DNA of 45,776 nt, from the NCBI GenBank assembly GCA_002340325.1, contig DDLV01000062.1, positions 1 to 45,776 of the forward strand, given 5' to 3'. The stretch is from Glaciecola sp. UBA2563 (GTDB lineage Bacteria; Pseudomonadota; Gammaproteobacteria; Enterobacterales; Alteromonadaceae). How positions within the stretch are numbered: position 1 is the stretch's first letter; each line of letters starts with the position of its first letter. The position numbers and the translations under genes were made by a program. This document shows, one piece after another, positions 1-8,177 of this stretch. The notes beneath the pieces are model-generated. The model was given only the letters and a program-made list of their open reading frames with translations, was not told the DNA's origin and made no database searches.

Positions 1-45
1 ACCCAATCCCTGGGCGCTCTGCGAATTTAGTTCGCGCTGTGCAGC
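1..45. repeat. Dispersed hairpin-type repeat, left window edge
   Basis: The block ACCCAATCCCTGGGCGCTC (1-19) is followed by TGCGAATTTAGTTCGCGCTG (20-39), which has GCGAA/TTCGC arms. A closely similar block, ACCCATCCATGGGCGCTC, closes the window at 45759-45776, preceded there by CGCTGTGA. Each half can fold into a small hairpin. This looks like a dispersed intergenic palindromic repeat cut by the window edge. The rest of the stretch before the sigma-factor stop (46-154) shows no gene or clear terminator. Confidence 0.55.
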
Positions 46-154
46 AGATGAATTCGAAGCTTTCAATTCGCCGAAACCTATAATCAACTGTGAGTCAACA
101 TGCTAGAGACTCAACAACTAACGAGAACAGAGCCAAAGAGTGTATTGAATATAT

Positions 155-1765
155 CTATACTTTCATTCGCTTTTTAACGAACTTTGCGTATAGCGCAGAT
201 GGAACAATAACCAGCACTGCTATAACAAGTAGGGTCCACTGGTAGGTTGCCGAGAACGTCGTTAAGCTTGAGAGCACGTACGCCATTTCATTGTTTACAT
301 GCGATGCGAATGCGAATTTACCAACTGCAGCCTCGTGCGCAATTGAAAAGCCATTGCTAAAGGCGCTTTCCCATCCTAGCGATGATAAAGATGCATACGC
401 CTTGTAGCCAATCGCGGAACTTCCAAATGAAATAAAACCAATAGCAACGGCGCCTAACCCAAGTACACCAACGCCAATTGCACCTACGGTAAGAATACCA
501 AAAGATACTATGCCCACACTGATAGGCGCAATGGCAACGCCACCCCAAGCAAAGAGACCACCAATCGCTTTTGAACCACCTGCAACCCATCCCATTGCGG
601 GTGGATCTCCAATTTCGGGGGTACCTAGTTGGAAATGCCATAATGGCAAGCCCAGAAATTTAATCTTACATTTGTGTTCTCGTTTGGAGGATTGTTGATC
701 GACATCGTTTTTAAACGCTTCAGGATGAAATATTCTCTCTTGTGCCCTCAGTGACTTTACCGCCGCCAACATTTTTATCGTCAGTACTATATAGCTGATG
801 ACAAAGACACCTACAATTAATTGAGACGCAATTGCATAGGAATAGCCGTCTCCGTCTGATTGAGAAGCCAAATATTGTGTGCCGTACATAGAAACAACAA
901 ACATCAGTGCGAAACCTATAAACAGAGCAACTGTTTTAAATGTAAGACGTCTTTCGTTTTCAGTTCTTGATTGATACAAACTTGCTTTAAGTCCAAAGAA
1001 AGAACTGATGAGTCCAGAAAAGGTGGCAAGAAAAGCCGCAATCGTACCGAATTTCAATAAAGAGCCTGTTTTTGCTGTTCCCGCTCCGAATGCCGCCGCA
1101 GCTGCTGGTTTCGCAAAATCGCTCAAGACTGCCACAACCCCTGCAGTAAAAGCAGTACCAGGTTTGGTATATTCCAACGCCTCTTCGACAAATGCCGCCA
1201 TAGCTTCTTTGAGCAGTTTTCGCCCACGAGAGAGTCTTTGCTTGGTGGTATCAACTGTTAGATCTAGACTGTCAGCAACTCGTTCAACTGACTGTTGCTC
1301 TCGATAAAAAAGAACTAGCGGCTCTCGATAATTGATATCAATGTTGCTCAGCGTATCCCACAATAGCACCTGCTGTTGTTTTGCTATTGCTTCATCTTCG
1401 ATTTTTAACGATGGCGATTCGATAGAAATGTGGTTTTCAATTTCATCGGCGTTTTTTATGGGTTGACCAGATTCTTTGCGTAGATAGTGACTTACCTTAA
1501 ATCGCAAAATACCGCATAACCATGACTTGAGTTTCTCTGGATCTCTTAAGCTATCTAGCTTTTGCCATGCTTCTACAAATACTTCCTGTGCAATATCTTC
1601 GCTTTGTTTCAAGTCCCCAAGAGAAGCGTAAGCCAGAGAACACAATAAGTTTTGGTAACGCACAACAATTTCGCAAAACGCTTCTCTGTCGCCACCTAAA
1701 GAGGTAAGTACCAAGCTCGCATCATCAAAATTCGACAGCGATTTTTTTTGTTTAAAACTCTTCAT
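155..1765 (-). CDS. ECF-type RNA polymerase sigma factor fused to a C-terminal membrane domain
   Basis: A 536-residue protein if it starts at the ATG at 1765; an in-frame GTG at 1774 adds three residues. Residues about 20-200 look like an ECF sigma factor: region 2 carries a DIAQEVFVEAWQ-type helix and a KLKSWLCGILR segment, and region 4 carries REPLVLFYREQQSVERVADSL followed by TKQRLSRGRKLL. Ordinary ECF factors are about 180-200 residues. Here about 330 more follow: hydrophobic helices near 235-260, 280-300 and 315-335, a basic stretch, a KFLGLPLWHF motif, a glycine/alanine-rich series of G-x-A-I-G-type hydrophobic repeats (about 395-455), and a last helix near 515-530. No separate anti-sigma gene lies beside it, so the membrane part may restrain the sigma part; this is inference. 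The promoter-like block at 1796-1825 suggests autoregulation. Confidence 0.85.
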   Translation of the reverse strand: MKSFKQKKSLSNFDDASLVLTSLGGDREAFCEIVVRYQNLLCSLAYASLGDLKQSEDIAQEVFVEAWQKLDSLRDPEKLKSWLCGILRFKVSHYLRKESGQPIKNADEIENHISIESPSLKIEDEAIAKQQQVLLWDTLSNIDINYREPLVLFYREQQSVERVADSLDLTVDTTKQRLSRGRKLLKEAMAAFVEEALEYTKPGTAFTAGVVAVLSDFAKPAAAAAFGAGTAKTGSLLKFGTIAAFLATFSGLISSFFGLKASLYQSRTENERRLTFKTVALFIGFALMFVVSMYGTQYLASQSDGDGYSYAIASQLIVGVFVISYIVLTIKMLAAVKSLRAQERIFHPEAFKNDVDQQSSKREHKCKIKFLGLPLWHFQLGTPEIGDPPAMGWVAGGSKAIGGLFAWGGVAIAPISVGIVSFGILTVGAIGVGVLGLGAVAIGFISFGSSAIGYKAYASLSSLGWESAFSNGFSIAHEAAVGKFAFASHVNNEMAYVLSSLTTFSATYQWTLLVIAVLVIVPSALYAKFVKKRMKV

Positions 1766-1795
1766 TGCATTCACTCACATAGACTGGATATCTAA

Positions 1796-1825
1796 TAAGT
1801 GCCTCTTTTCAGAAAAAGGTGACAA
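1796..1825 (-). promoter_or_regulatory. Putative ECF promoter of the sigma-factor gene
   Basis: On the minus strand TTGTCACC (1825-1818) and AGGCACTTA (1804-1796) are separated by 13 bases. The same two blocks at the same spacing occur at 14491-14520 upstream of the CIA30/acyltransferase operon. The -10 side ends about 30 bases before the chosen ATG, so the leader would be short. The shared block upstream of the sigma gene itself is what autoregulated ECF factors usually show. Promoter activity is inferred. Confidence 0.55.
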
Positions 1826-1921
1826 CTTTTCTATAAAAAGTTATTAAAACTGTAGCGTGAATATAGAGAAGCTTGCAATAAAAGAAAAATAACTAGAGTC
1901 TGTAAAATTGATAGTGTGATT

Positions 1922-1951
1922 GGTTATGTTCCTATTAATAGGAACATAACC
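1922..1951. promoter_or_regulatory. Perfect 30-bp palindrome
   Basis: Two 15-base arms (GGTTATGTTCCTATT and its exact reverse complement) meet with no loop. The palindrome begins seven bases beyond the stop codon of the thioredoxin-like gene and lies 157 bases upstream of the sigma-factor start. No run of T follows on either strand, so a classical intrinsic terminator is not supported. A transcript processing or stabilising hairpin, or a protein-binding site, remains possible. Confidence 0.6.
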
Positions 1952-1957
1952 TTGAGT

Positions 1958-2452
1958 TTATACCCTGCAATGGCCACCACTTAAAATGGAAATGGCTCTG
2001 AAGATCTTTTTGGGCGTTAAATAGCCGGTATATTTGCCAACGACGTTGTTTTTGTTATCAAGAAATACAAATGATGGGCTTGTTTGAATACCGCCGAGCG
2101 CTTTGATGAGCTTATTATCAGCTAGGTATATTGGTGTTTCTTCCTCGTAATGTCTTGCTTCTCTTTTTAAATCTCTTTTTGCACCGTTGAAGCCAACGAT
2201 AGTTACATTCACAGATGCATCACAAGTTTTCGCGATTCTTTTTAAAGTTGGTTTTTGTTTTTTGCACCACTTACAATCGGGTTGCATAAACATTAACACA
2301 TGAACTTTGTCGTTTATCGCAAATGGTTTATCAGTAAGATTGTTACGTAAATTCTTAAGCTCAATTACCTCTAGTGTTGAAGCATTAGCAATGGTACTAA
2401 ACATCGATAACGTAAGTAAGCCAATGAATGTAAATATTGCATAGACGCGCAT
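1958..2452 (-). CDS. Periplasmic thioredoxin-like protein
   Basis: A 164-residue protein with an N-terminal signal peptide (about 1-24, ending ANA). The thioredoxin-fold active site is in QPDCKWCKKQKP, with the cysteine pair at 60 and 63, and a TSPSFVFLD segment carries the strand after the cis-proline region. Additional cysteines lie near residue 76 and close to the C-terminus. A strong ribosome site (AAGGAGGG) precedes the ATG. It sits 13 bases downstream of the TonB-dependent receptor gene on the same strand, so the two are probably cotranscribed and both iron-regulated. The family relation (DsbC/thioredoxin_2-like) is clear from the fold; whether it acts on its receptor neighbour is inference. 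Confidence 0.85.
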   Translation of the reverse strand: MRVYAIFTFIGLLTLSMFSTIANASTLEVIELKNLRNNLTDKPFAINDKVHVLMFMQPDCKWCKKQKPTLKRIAKTCDASVNVTIVGFNGAKRDLKREARHYEEETPIYLADNKLIKALGGIQTSPSFVFLDNKNNVVGKYTGYLTPKKIFRAISILSGGHCRV

Positions 2453-2465
2453 TTAACCCTCCTTG

Positions 2466-4592
2466 TTAAAGCTTTAGCTCAATTCCCGCATAGAACTCGC
2501 GACCATTCAATGGTGCATATATATATGCGACATCATAACCGCCATCGGCATCGAAAAATAAGGGCGTATCATCATCTTCAACCTGAGTGTAATCAAACAA
2601 GTTTGATACACCTGCATAGATGCTCATTGCAGTGGTAACGGCATATTCCGCGCGAATATTTGTCACCATAAACGCATCAGCCGTCGTCGGTTTTATTGAA
2701 TCAGGACTACCGGCAATATTGAATCCTTCGTAGCCATATTCGGTTAAATCTCTGCTGCCATACCAGGTGGTTGAACCATAGAGGCTCCAATTGTCTTCTT
2801 GGTATTCAAGCTCAATATTAGCCCTATCTTCAAATGGTGCGATGGCATATGAGGATTGAAAATCCTCATCATATTCAAAATGCTCGACAGCTGCATTGAA
2901 CGAAAAGTTGTCGGTAACGTTATAACCAAAACTAATATCCGCAGTTATCACAGTAGCATCTTCAGTTAGCTGCGTAAGAATAGGAATACCTTCATCTGTT
3001 TCTTCCAACGACGCTAGATTTTCAACGCTAGATCCAGAAAGCGTGCCCGTGATCGCGAAAGTTTCGTCTTCATAGTTAAGCGAATAACTTGCAGATATAG
3101 ACTCTTCTAGGGCATCTATATCCACGATATAACCTAACTCTGCATCCAAAATACCATGATCAGTTTCGAAAAATGACAATGGCGCGCGATAACCGCGACC
3201 TACAGAAAGTCGAGAGGTTAAATTTTCATTGTGGAAATATCGAGCGTCCATTCTAGGAGCAATAAATGTTTCATCGATTTCTACGCCAGGTTTGGCTGGG
3301 TCAATAAAGTCAGCTTCAATCGCATCAATTCTCATGGCGAGTGCAATTTCAACTGCATCGTTTGGCGTCCATGTGTCCTGAATAAACACGCCCTGGGTTG
3401 TGTAATCAAAGGCGTCGCTTTGAAACGTCTCTAAGTCGCGCAGTGCTTCAGTATCCGAACGCATTTCTTCATGTCTAATATCTGCGCCAACGGATATGAA
3501 ATGCTTATCAGTCAACTCGATATCAAATTTCGCTCGAGCAAACCACATTTCATCTTCTGCAATATAATCAATACCTTCATAAAATGAATCCTGTTCGTGT
3601 TTTGCATAGCTGATGGCGTATTCCGATGACGTTCGGCTGCTTAATTCAGTTAGCCATTTAATGTAACCTTCATCGCGCTCCGTCTTGATCCATTCTGCTG
3701 TTTCCCAAGGTTTACCAATGTATTGATCTCGTACATCATTATTTTCAAATAGCTGCTCGGAATCAGCACCATCAAATGTCGCCAATGTTTGACCAATAGA
3801 AGACGTCAACGAACCAATCATTGGACCACCGAAAATCTCAGCATCTACTTTTGAAACGCGCACTTGTATATTGTGCGAACTACCTAAATCCTGTGAAACT
3901 AGTGCAGTGACAGATTGACTTTGTTGATATGGTGACTCACTCACGCCATTATTATCGTTGTCTTCTTGCGATTGCTCATGATATTGCGCAATCAGGGTAA
4001 GCCCGGTTTTACCATCTTCACTCACTGCCGTAGCAGCACCGCCGAGCGTCTGGAGATCGTGAGAACCCATCGAAAAGTCCACACTGACGCCATTATCAAC
4101 GGCTTGTTTAGTGACGGTGTTTATTGTGCCTCCAATTGCTTCAGGCGCAATTAATGACGCGCCTGCACCGCGAGCGACTTCAATTCGGTCAATACCTGTT
4201 GTCGCAATCGCATCGACGGCATAAAACCCCGAAATTAGTGTATGCGTAGGTAATCCATCCACCAAGATGGTGGTATGCTCGCCTTTCATTCCATTGAGCA
4301 TTACTCGCTTAACACCGCACATTGAGCATTCATTGGACACATTGATACCTGGCTCATTATTGATTGCTTCTGATAGATTCAGTGCATTTTTATTTTGAAT
4401 CATTTGCTCATCAATAAGCTCAGTTTGTTGTATAACGTCTTTTAATCGCCCGGCTTCACCTAGTTTTTGCCTAACTGTTTTCACTTCAATAGTTTCTATA
4501 TCCGTTTCGTTTTCTTGTGCTGTCGATGCAGAAAACGCAATAGAAGGCGTTAATGCTGCGGCCATACAAATTGATAAGTATTTTGTTTTCAT
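2466..4592 (-). CDS. TonB-dependent outer-membrane receptor (Fur-controlled)
   Basis: A 708-residue receptor with a signal peptide (about 1-22), a TonB-box-like stretch IETIEVK near 32-38, a plug domain (about 45-165, with the typical LNGMKGEHTTILVDGLP and IERIEVARG-like segments) and a long beta-barrel ending in an aromatic/hydrophobic C-terminus (GIELKL). The plug carries a CSMC pair (Cys89, Cys92) just before the VMLNGM motif. A Fur box overlaps the promoter, so an iron-linked substrate (siderophore, haem or another metal complex) is likely, but the substrate cannot be read from the sequence. The downstream thioredoxin-like gene is probably in the same transcript. Confidence 0.9.
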   Translation of the reverse strand: MKTKYLSICMAAALTPSIAFSASTAQENETDIETIEVKTVRQKLGEAGRLKDVIQQTELIDEQMIQNKNALNLSEAINNEPGINVSNECSMCGVKRVMLNGMKGEHTTILVDGLPTHTLISGFYAVDAIATTGIDRIEVARGAGASLIAPEAIGGTINTVTKQAVDNGVSVDFSMGSHDLQTLGGAATAVSEDGKTGLTLIAQYHEQSQEDNDNNGVSESPYQQSQSVTALVSQDLGSSHNIQVRVSKVDAEIFGGPMIGSLTSSIGQTLATFDGADSEQLFENNDVRDQYIGKPWETAEWIKTERDEGYIKWLTELSSRTSSEYAISYAKHEQDSFYEGIDYIAEDEMWFARAKFDIELTDKHFISVGADIRHEEMRSDTEALRDLETFQSDAFDYTTQGVFIQDTWTPNDAVEIALAMRIDAIEADFIDPAKPGVEIDETFIAPRMDARYFHNENLTSRLSVGRGYRAPLSFFETDHGILDAELGYIVDIDALEESISASYSLNYEDETFAITGTLSGSSVENLASLEETDEGIPILTQLTEDATVITADISFGYNVTDNFSFNAAVEHFEYDEDFQSSYAIAPFEDRANIELEYQEDNWSLYGSTTWYGSRDLTEYGYEGFNIAGSPDSIKPTTADAFMVTNIRAEYAVTTAMSIYAGVSNLFDYTQVEDDDTPLFFDADGGYDVAYIYAPLNGREFYAGIELKL

Positions 4593-4625
4593 CTATTTTT
4601 CTTGATTTCTGTTTCATTTCTTACG

Positions 4626-4655
4626 ATTTAAATACAAATGAGAATAATTCTCAAT
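4626..4655 (-). promoter_or_regulatory. Fur box overlapping the receptor promoter
   Basis: AATGAGAATAATTCTCAAT (4637-4655) contains a perfect 7-1-7 inverted repeat, TGAGAAT-A-ATTCTCA, and is very close to the gammaproteobacterial Fur consensus. On the minus strand a TTGAGA -35 (4654-4649) and a TTAAAT -10 (4631-4626), 17 bases apart, overlap the box, so bound Fur would block transcription of the receptor gene 34 bases further on. The divergent HAD remnant starts about 140 bases away. Confidence 0.8.
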
Positions 4656-4796
4656 ATGATTATTATAATATTCTAATTTTGTTGATCTTTGTCAAATCGA
4701 TGAGAAAAAAACCGATATACTCACTATTTCTTAGTGAAATGTTTTAAACAACAAATGTTGATTCAATGCTGACTCAAACATTAAAAAGGAAATTTC

Positions 4797-5185
4797 ATGC
4801 AACACTTCGTAGGACACATCATGTTTGATGTAGATGGCACTCTGGTTAGGTCATTTGAGTTTGATGAGGAGTGTTTTGCGTCTGCTGTATTAGAAGTGAT
4901 GGGCCATAATATCGATACTAATTGGGAAAGTTATCCTCATGTTTCTGATCAAGGTATTCTTATGGAACGCATGCAGCGAAGGGGCATAACATCACAGACA
5001 GATGACATTCAAAATGATGTCAAACGCGTATTTATCACTAAGATTAAACACTATCTATCTAAATATTCAGCTAGCGAGGTCCCTGGAGCCTCAAATTTCA
5101 TCGAAACGCTAAAACAAGATACATCGATAAGCCTGCTGTCGATGATTTTCTTGACCGTGATAAATTGCATTCTATTTTCGATTAG
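4797..5185 (+). pseudogene. HAD-superfamily hydrolase, internally deleted remnant
   Basis: The first about 110 codons read as a HAD hydrolase: MFDVDGTLVRS (nucleophile motif DxDGT), a helical cap, and VPGASNFIETLKQDT at the usual start of the core sheet. After about base 5125 the reading frame no longer looks like protein, but the neighbouring frame gives KPAVDDFLDRDKLHSIFD and a stop at 5183-5185, which resembles the tail of HAD phosphatases. The middle of the core domain (Ser/Thr and Lys motifs, second acidic motif) is missing. The simplest reading is an internal deletion with a frameshift. An AAAGGA ribosome site precedes the ATG. The nominal open frame runs on to 5291, where it overlaps the opposite gene. 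Confidence 0.7.
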
Positions 5186-5204
5186 TAGAAGTTCGCTCAC
5201 CTCA

Positions 5205-7436
5205 CTAGTGAGAAATCTTGAAATTGGTCAAATACGATTCAAATTCTTCTGCGTTAAGTGGTTTGCTAAAGTGATATCCCTGCCCCATTAGACATCCATT
5301 TTCTACCAAGAATTGTAATTGCTCATGCGTTTCAATTCCTTCAGCGGTCACCTTCAAGCCGAGCTTTTCGCAAAGCAAAATGATAACCTCAACAATAGCT
5401 TTATCATTACTATCAGTGAGTATATCCTTCACAAAGCCTCTATCAATCTTGATGTTGGTGATTGGGAATTTTTTGAGGTAATTCAATGATGAATATCCTG
5501 TACCAAAGTCATCAATTGATAGTTCAATACCGCTATTCGTCAGTTCTTGCATAGTTTTCATCGCACTTTCAACATCTTGCATGATGGAGCTTTCTGTTAT
5601 CTCAAATTCAAGCTGTTGGGCTGGAAGTTCAGTTTCCAACAATACCTGTTTAACATCATTAATCAGATTTGTACTTTTAAACTGTTTTGTTGAGAGATTT
5701 ATCGAAATGTGAATCGGTGTATCGAACATTAAAGACCATTGTTGAATTTGACGACATGCCTCATGTAATACGAAGTTACCTATTGGAATAATTAATTCTG
5801 AACGTTCAGCAAAATCTATGAACTCATCAGGAAACACTATGCCCTTGCTCGGGTGGTTCCAGCGAATAAGTGCCTCTGCTCCAAGAATCTTATGTGATTT
5901 CAAGTCTATTTTTGGTTGATAGAACAACTCGAATTGGTCTTCACGGATGGCAGCTTCCAACTCCTGCTTTAGCTCCAAGTTGCGGTGCACTTTTTTATGC
6001 AGTTCCGCACAGAAAAACCTGAATGTACCTTTGCCCTCGGATTTGGCACTGTACATTGCAAGGTCAGCATGCTTTAACAGGGTTTCAAAATTTGCACCAT
6101 CATCTGGGAACGTCGCTATACCGATACTCGTATCTATCTGGATAGTTTTTGTTTGAATCTCATGATTTTGCTTTAAGGCGTCAATAATTTTTCGACTGGT
6201 ATCAACAGCAGAAATCTTGCTTTTAATTCCGTTTAATAAAACAACAAATTCATCACCACCTATTCTTGAGACCATATCAGAGTCACAGACCTGCTGTTGT
6301 AAACGGCGAGCAGTCTCTTTTAAAACCAAATCCCCTGCAGAGTGTCCAAGTGAGTCATTGATTAATTTAAAGTTATCCAAATCTAACAATAATACTGCAA
6401 TGCCCTCATTTTTTCGTTTGCAATCGTTGATTTGCTCCTCTAAACGCCGTTTTAATTGAATACGATTTGGCAGTGCTGTTAATGAATCGAAGTAGGCTAA
6501 TTGTTCTAACTTAGCTTCGAGACTTTTTGCCTTCGAAATGTCTGTCATGATGTTACCGACAGCAAAGACTTCTCCAGTACTGTTTTTTAATGGAAATCGA
6601 TGCGAAAGAAAAGAGCGCATACCCGTGTTTGTCATTCTTTGAATTTCAGTGGTAATCGTCTCTTTTAACGCCTTCAAATGACCGTCAAGATCTTTATAGT
6701 CCTCTTGAGTATTGCTTTTGCTATGAGCATTAACCGCTCGATAGGAGGTGTTGCTAAGAATGAGTTGCCCTTCAGTATTTATAAGGCTTATCAATGCTGG
6801 AGAGTTTTCGATAAGTCCCTTTGTTAAAGCACGTTCTTTTTCCAACGACTGTTGGTTTTCTCTAATAAATTTAACGTTTTCTAGATATATTTTGAGAAAA
6901 AACACCAAAATTACGATATATGCTACAAACCGTAAAACATGCCATAACCACCACGTGGCATCCCAAACAACAGAAAACTTAAAGAGCAAACCTGCTGTAC
7001 CAAATAACATTGTGTGACTTGCTAATAAGTGGCGCTCAAGTTTATCCTTTGTATCATGGCCTCTAACAAAGTGATACCAAGCTAAAACAAACCCAAGACC
7101 ACCAATTATATTCAGCAAGTCTGCTGTCAACGTAAACTTACCATCGTCCAACATCGCTGGCACAAATGGCGGAAATACAATAGACAAAACACCAATAGTA
7201 AAAGCTGTCGTCGCCATTATCAGAGGTGCATAGCTTACCGACGACTTTTTTGAGAAACGCTCCGGTAATAGAACTAACGCAAACGTAACGCCACCAACAA
7301 ACACTGCAAGGCTGTGAAGCCATACAAACTCATTCCCAGGTTTTACACTAGCGTGAAAGCCATCGAGTATTCCCATACCTAAAAGCGACGCCGCAACCCA
7401 AATATAACGAGTTTGAATTTGCTGGCTATTGCGCAT
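5205..7436 (-). CDS. Membrane GGDEF-EAL cyclic-di-GMP enzyme, main part of a split gene
   Basis: A 743-residue open frame. Residues 1-195 hold about five membrane helices (MGILDGFHASV...FVWLHSLAVFVGG is distinctive), followed by a PAS-like domain (about 205-310), a GGDEF domain with intact RIGGDEF (about 320-475) and an EAL domain with EALIRWNHP, ELEITES-like FEITESS, IDDFGTGYSS and IKIDRGFVKD (about 490-735). Cyclase and phosphodiesterase residues are both present. The start shown is the first ATG after a 25-bp tandem duplication; without one repeat copy the frame continues upstream into 7437-7677 to give an 815-residue protein with two more helices. No good ribosome site precedes the ATG at 7436; translation may restart after the upstream fragment, whose stop overlaps it. 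Confidence 0.88.
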   Translation of the reverse strand: MRNSQQIQTRYIWVAASLLGMGILDGFHASVKPGNEFVWLHSLAVFVGGVTFALVLLPERFSKKSSVSYAPLIMATTAFTIGVLSIVFPPFVPAMLDDGKFTLTADLLNIIGGLGFVLAWYHFVRGHDTKDKLERHLLASHTMLFGTAGLLFKFSVVWDATWWLWHVLRFVAYIVILVFFLKIYLENVKFIRENQQSLEKERALTKGLIENSPALISLINTEGQLILSNTSYRAVNAHSKSNTQEDYKDLDGHLKALKETITTEIQRMTNTGMRSFLSHRFPLKNSTGEVFAVGNIMTDISKAKSLEAKLEQLAYFDSLTALPNRIQLKRRLEEQINDCKRKNEGIAVLLLDLDNFKLINDSLGHSAGDLVLKETARRLQQQVCDSDMVSRIGGDEFVVLLNGIKSKISAVDTSRKIIDALKQNHEIQTKTIQIDTSIGIATFPDDGANFETLLKHADLAMYSAKSEGKGTFRFFCAELHKKVHRNLELKQELEAAIREDQFELFYQPKIDLKSHKILGAEALIRWNHPSKGIVFPDEFIDFAERSELIIPIGNFVLHEACRQIQQWSLMFDTPIHISINLSTKQFKSTNLINDVKQVLLETELPAQQLEFEITESSIMQDVESAMKTMQELTNSGIELSIDDFGTGYSSLNYLKKFPITNIKIDRGFVKDILTDSNDKAIVEVIILLCEKLGLKVTAEGIETHEQLQFLVENGCLMGQGYHFSKPLNAEEFESYLTNFKISH

Positions 7437-7471
7437 TGTGATAATACTGGCTATTGCGCATTGTGATAATA
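7422..7471. repeat. Perfect 25-bp tandem duplication inside the GGDEF-EAL gene
   Basis: The 25 bases at 7422-7446 (starting CTGGCTATTGCGCATTGTG) are repeated exactly at 7447-7471. Because 25 is not a multiple of three, the duplication shifts the frame: the upstream part (ATG at 7677) reads through the first copy and stops at 7426-7428, while the downstream frame is open from 7436. Deleting one copy joins MRNSQ of the upstream piece to QIQTRYIW of the downstream piece in frame. Confidence 0.9.
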
Positions 7472-7677
7472 AATACGGCGAGAATCACTGCGCAAAACGC
7501 ACCAACGCTTTCTAAAAACGAATGAAAGGGTAAATGAACCAATCGAAAGGAATTAAGTTGATAATGAAAAAATATCGCTGCCGCAAGTGGTACAACTGCT
7601 CCTGGCAAAATTGTAGTTACCCAGAAGTTCTCACTAAGCCGCCTAAGTTGATGTTTTGTATCTTTCAAATGAAACAT
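7426..7677 (-). pseudogene. N-terminal membrane fragment of the split GGDEF-EAL protein
   Basis: An 83-residue frame with two hydrophobic helices (about 18-38 and 53-72) ending MRNSQYYHNAQ. Its first 77 residues are the missing N-terminus of the GGDEF-EAL protein downstream: residues 73-77 (MRNSQ) equal the first residues of the downstream frame, and the last six come from the second repeat copy read out of frame. Its stop (7426-7428) lies 3 bases after the downstream ATG codon (7434-7436), so the two frames overlap by 11 bases and translational coupling is possible. On its own it is unlikely to be functional. Confidence 0.75.
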
Positions 7678-7907
7678 TATGTATTCGCTTTAATAAGAAA
7701 TCATCGCTACGAAATCAATCCAATCGATCGGTAACATATCGATGTCCTTTAAGCTAACCTTGATAAAAATTTGTACGAGAACCTTGCTGTCTTAGTGTTG
7801 TTTTTATTAAAATCAAAAACAGTTACAAGCTTAGCTTGTTTCGATGACTGAGAAAGTTTTTCTTCATTATTTTTGGCAACATGCTGATGAGTAAGAGAAC
7901 TTAATTC

Positions 7908-8144
7908 ATGGCAACCACCAATAAAAAGGTACATCGCATTTTAACTCAAACATTCACTGATACGTGTCTGCTTAGTGCTGAACAACAGGTATTGTTACAC
8001 GAAGGTAACTTCCTACAAAACTGCAAATGCGGAAATCTTACGAGAACGCAAGCTGCCTTGAACAGAGATTATGAGCGAAGGGCATTGTCGACTATGAAAT
8101 ATATAGAATTGTCGAGACGTCTTCACGCCATTGCCACACAATAA
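7908..8144 (+). CDS. Hypothetical small protein (78 residues)
   Basis: A possible small gene lying between the split GGDEF-EAL gene and glutaminase. The protein is hydrophilic, has a CKCGN cysteine pair near the middle and a basic C-terminal half; no signal peptide or membrane helix. An AAGAGAA stretch about 10 bases before the ATG could serve as a weak ribosome site. I recognise no family. It may be a chance frame in a 560-base stretch (7678-8238) that otherwise holds only the terminator at 8178-8240. Confidence 0.3.
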   Translation: MATTNKKVHRILTQTFTDTCLLSAEQQVLLHEGNFLQNCKCGNLTRTQAALNRDYERRALSTMKYIELSRRLHAIATQ

Positions 8145-8177
8145 TTCACTGTACCGCTTCACGTTGAACACGATGGC

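Noticed and set aside
357..641. 94-residue open frame inside the sigma-factor gene
   Set aside because: Shadow of the real gene: biased Trp/Arg/Cys-rich composition and no start signal.
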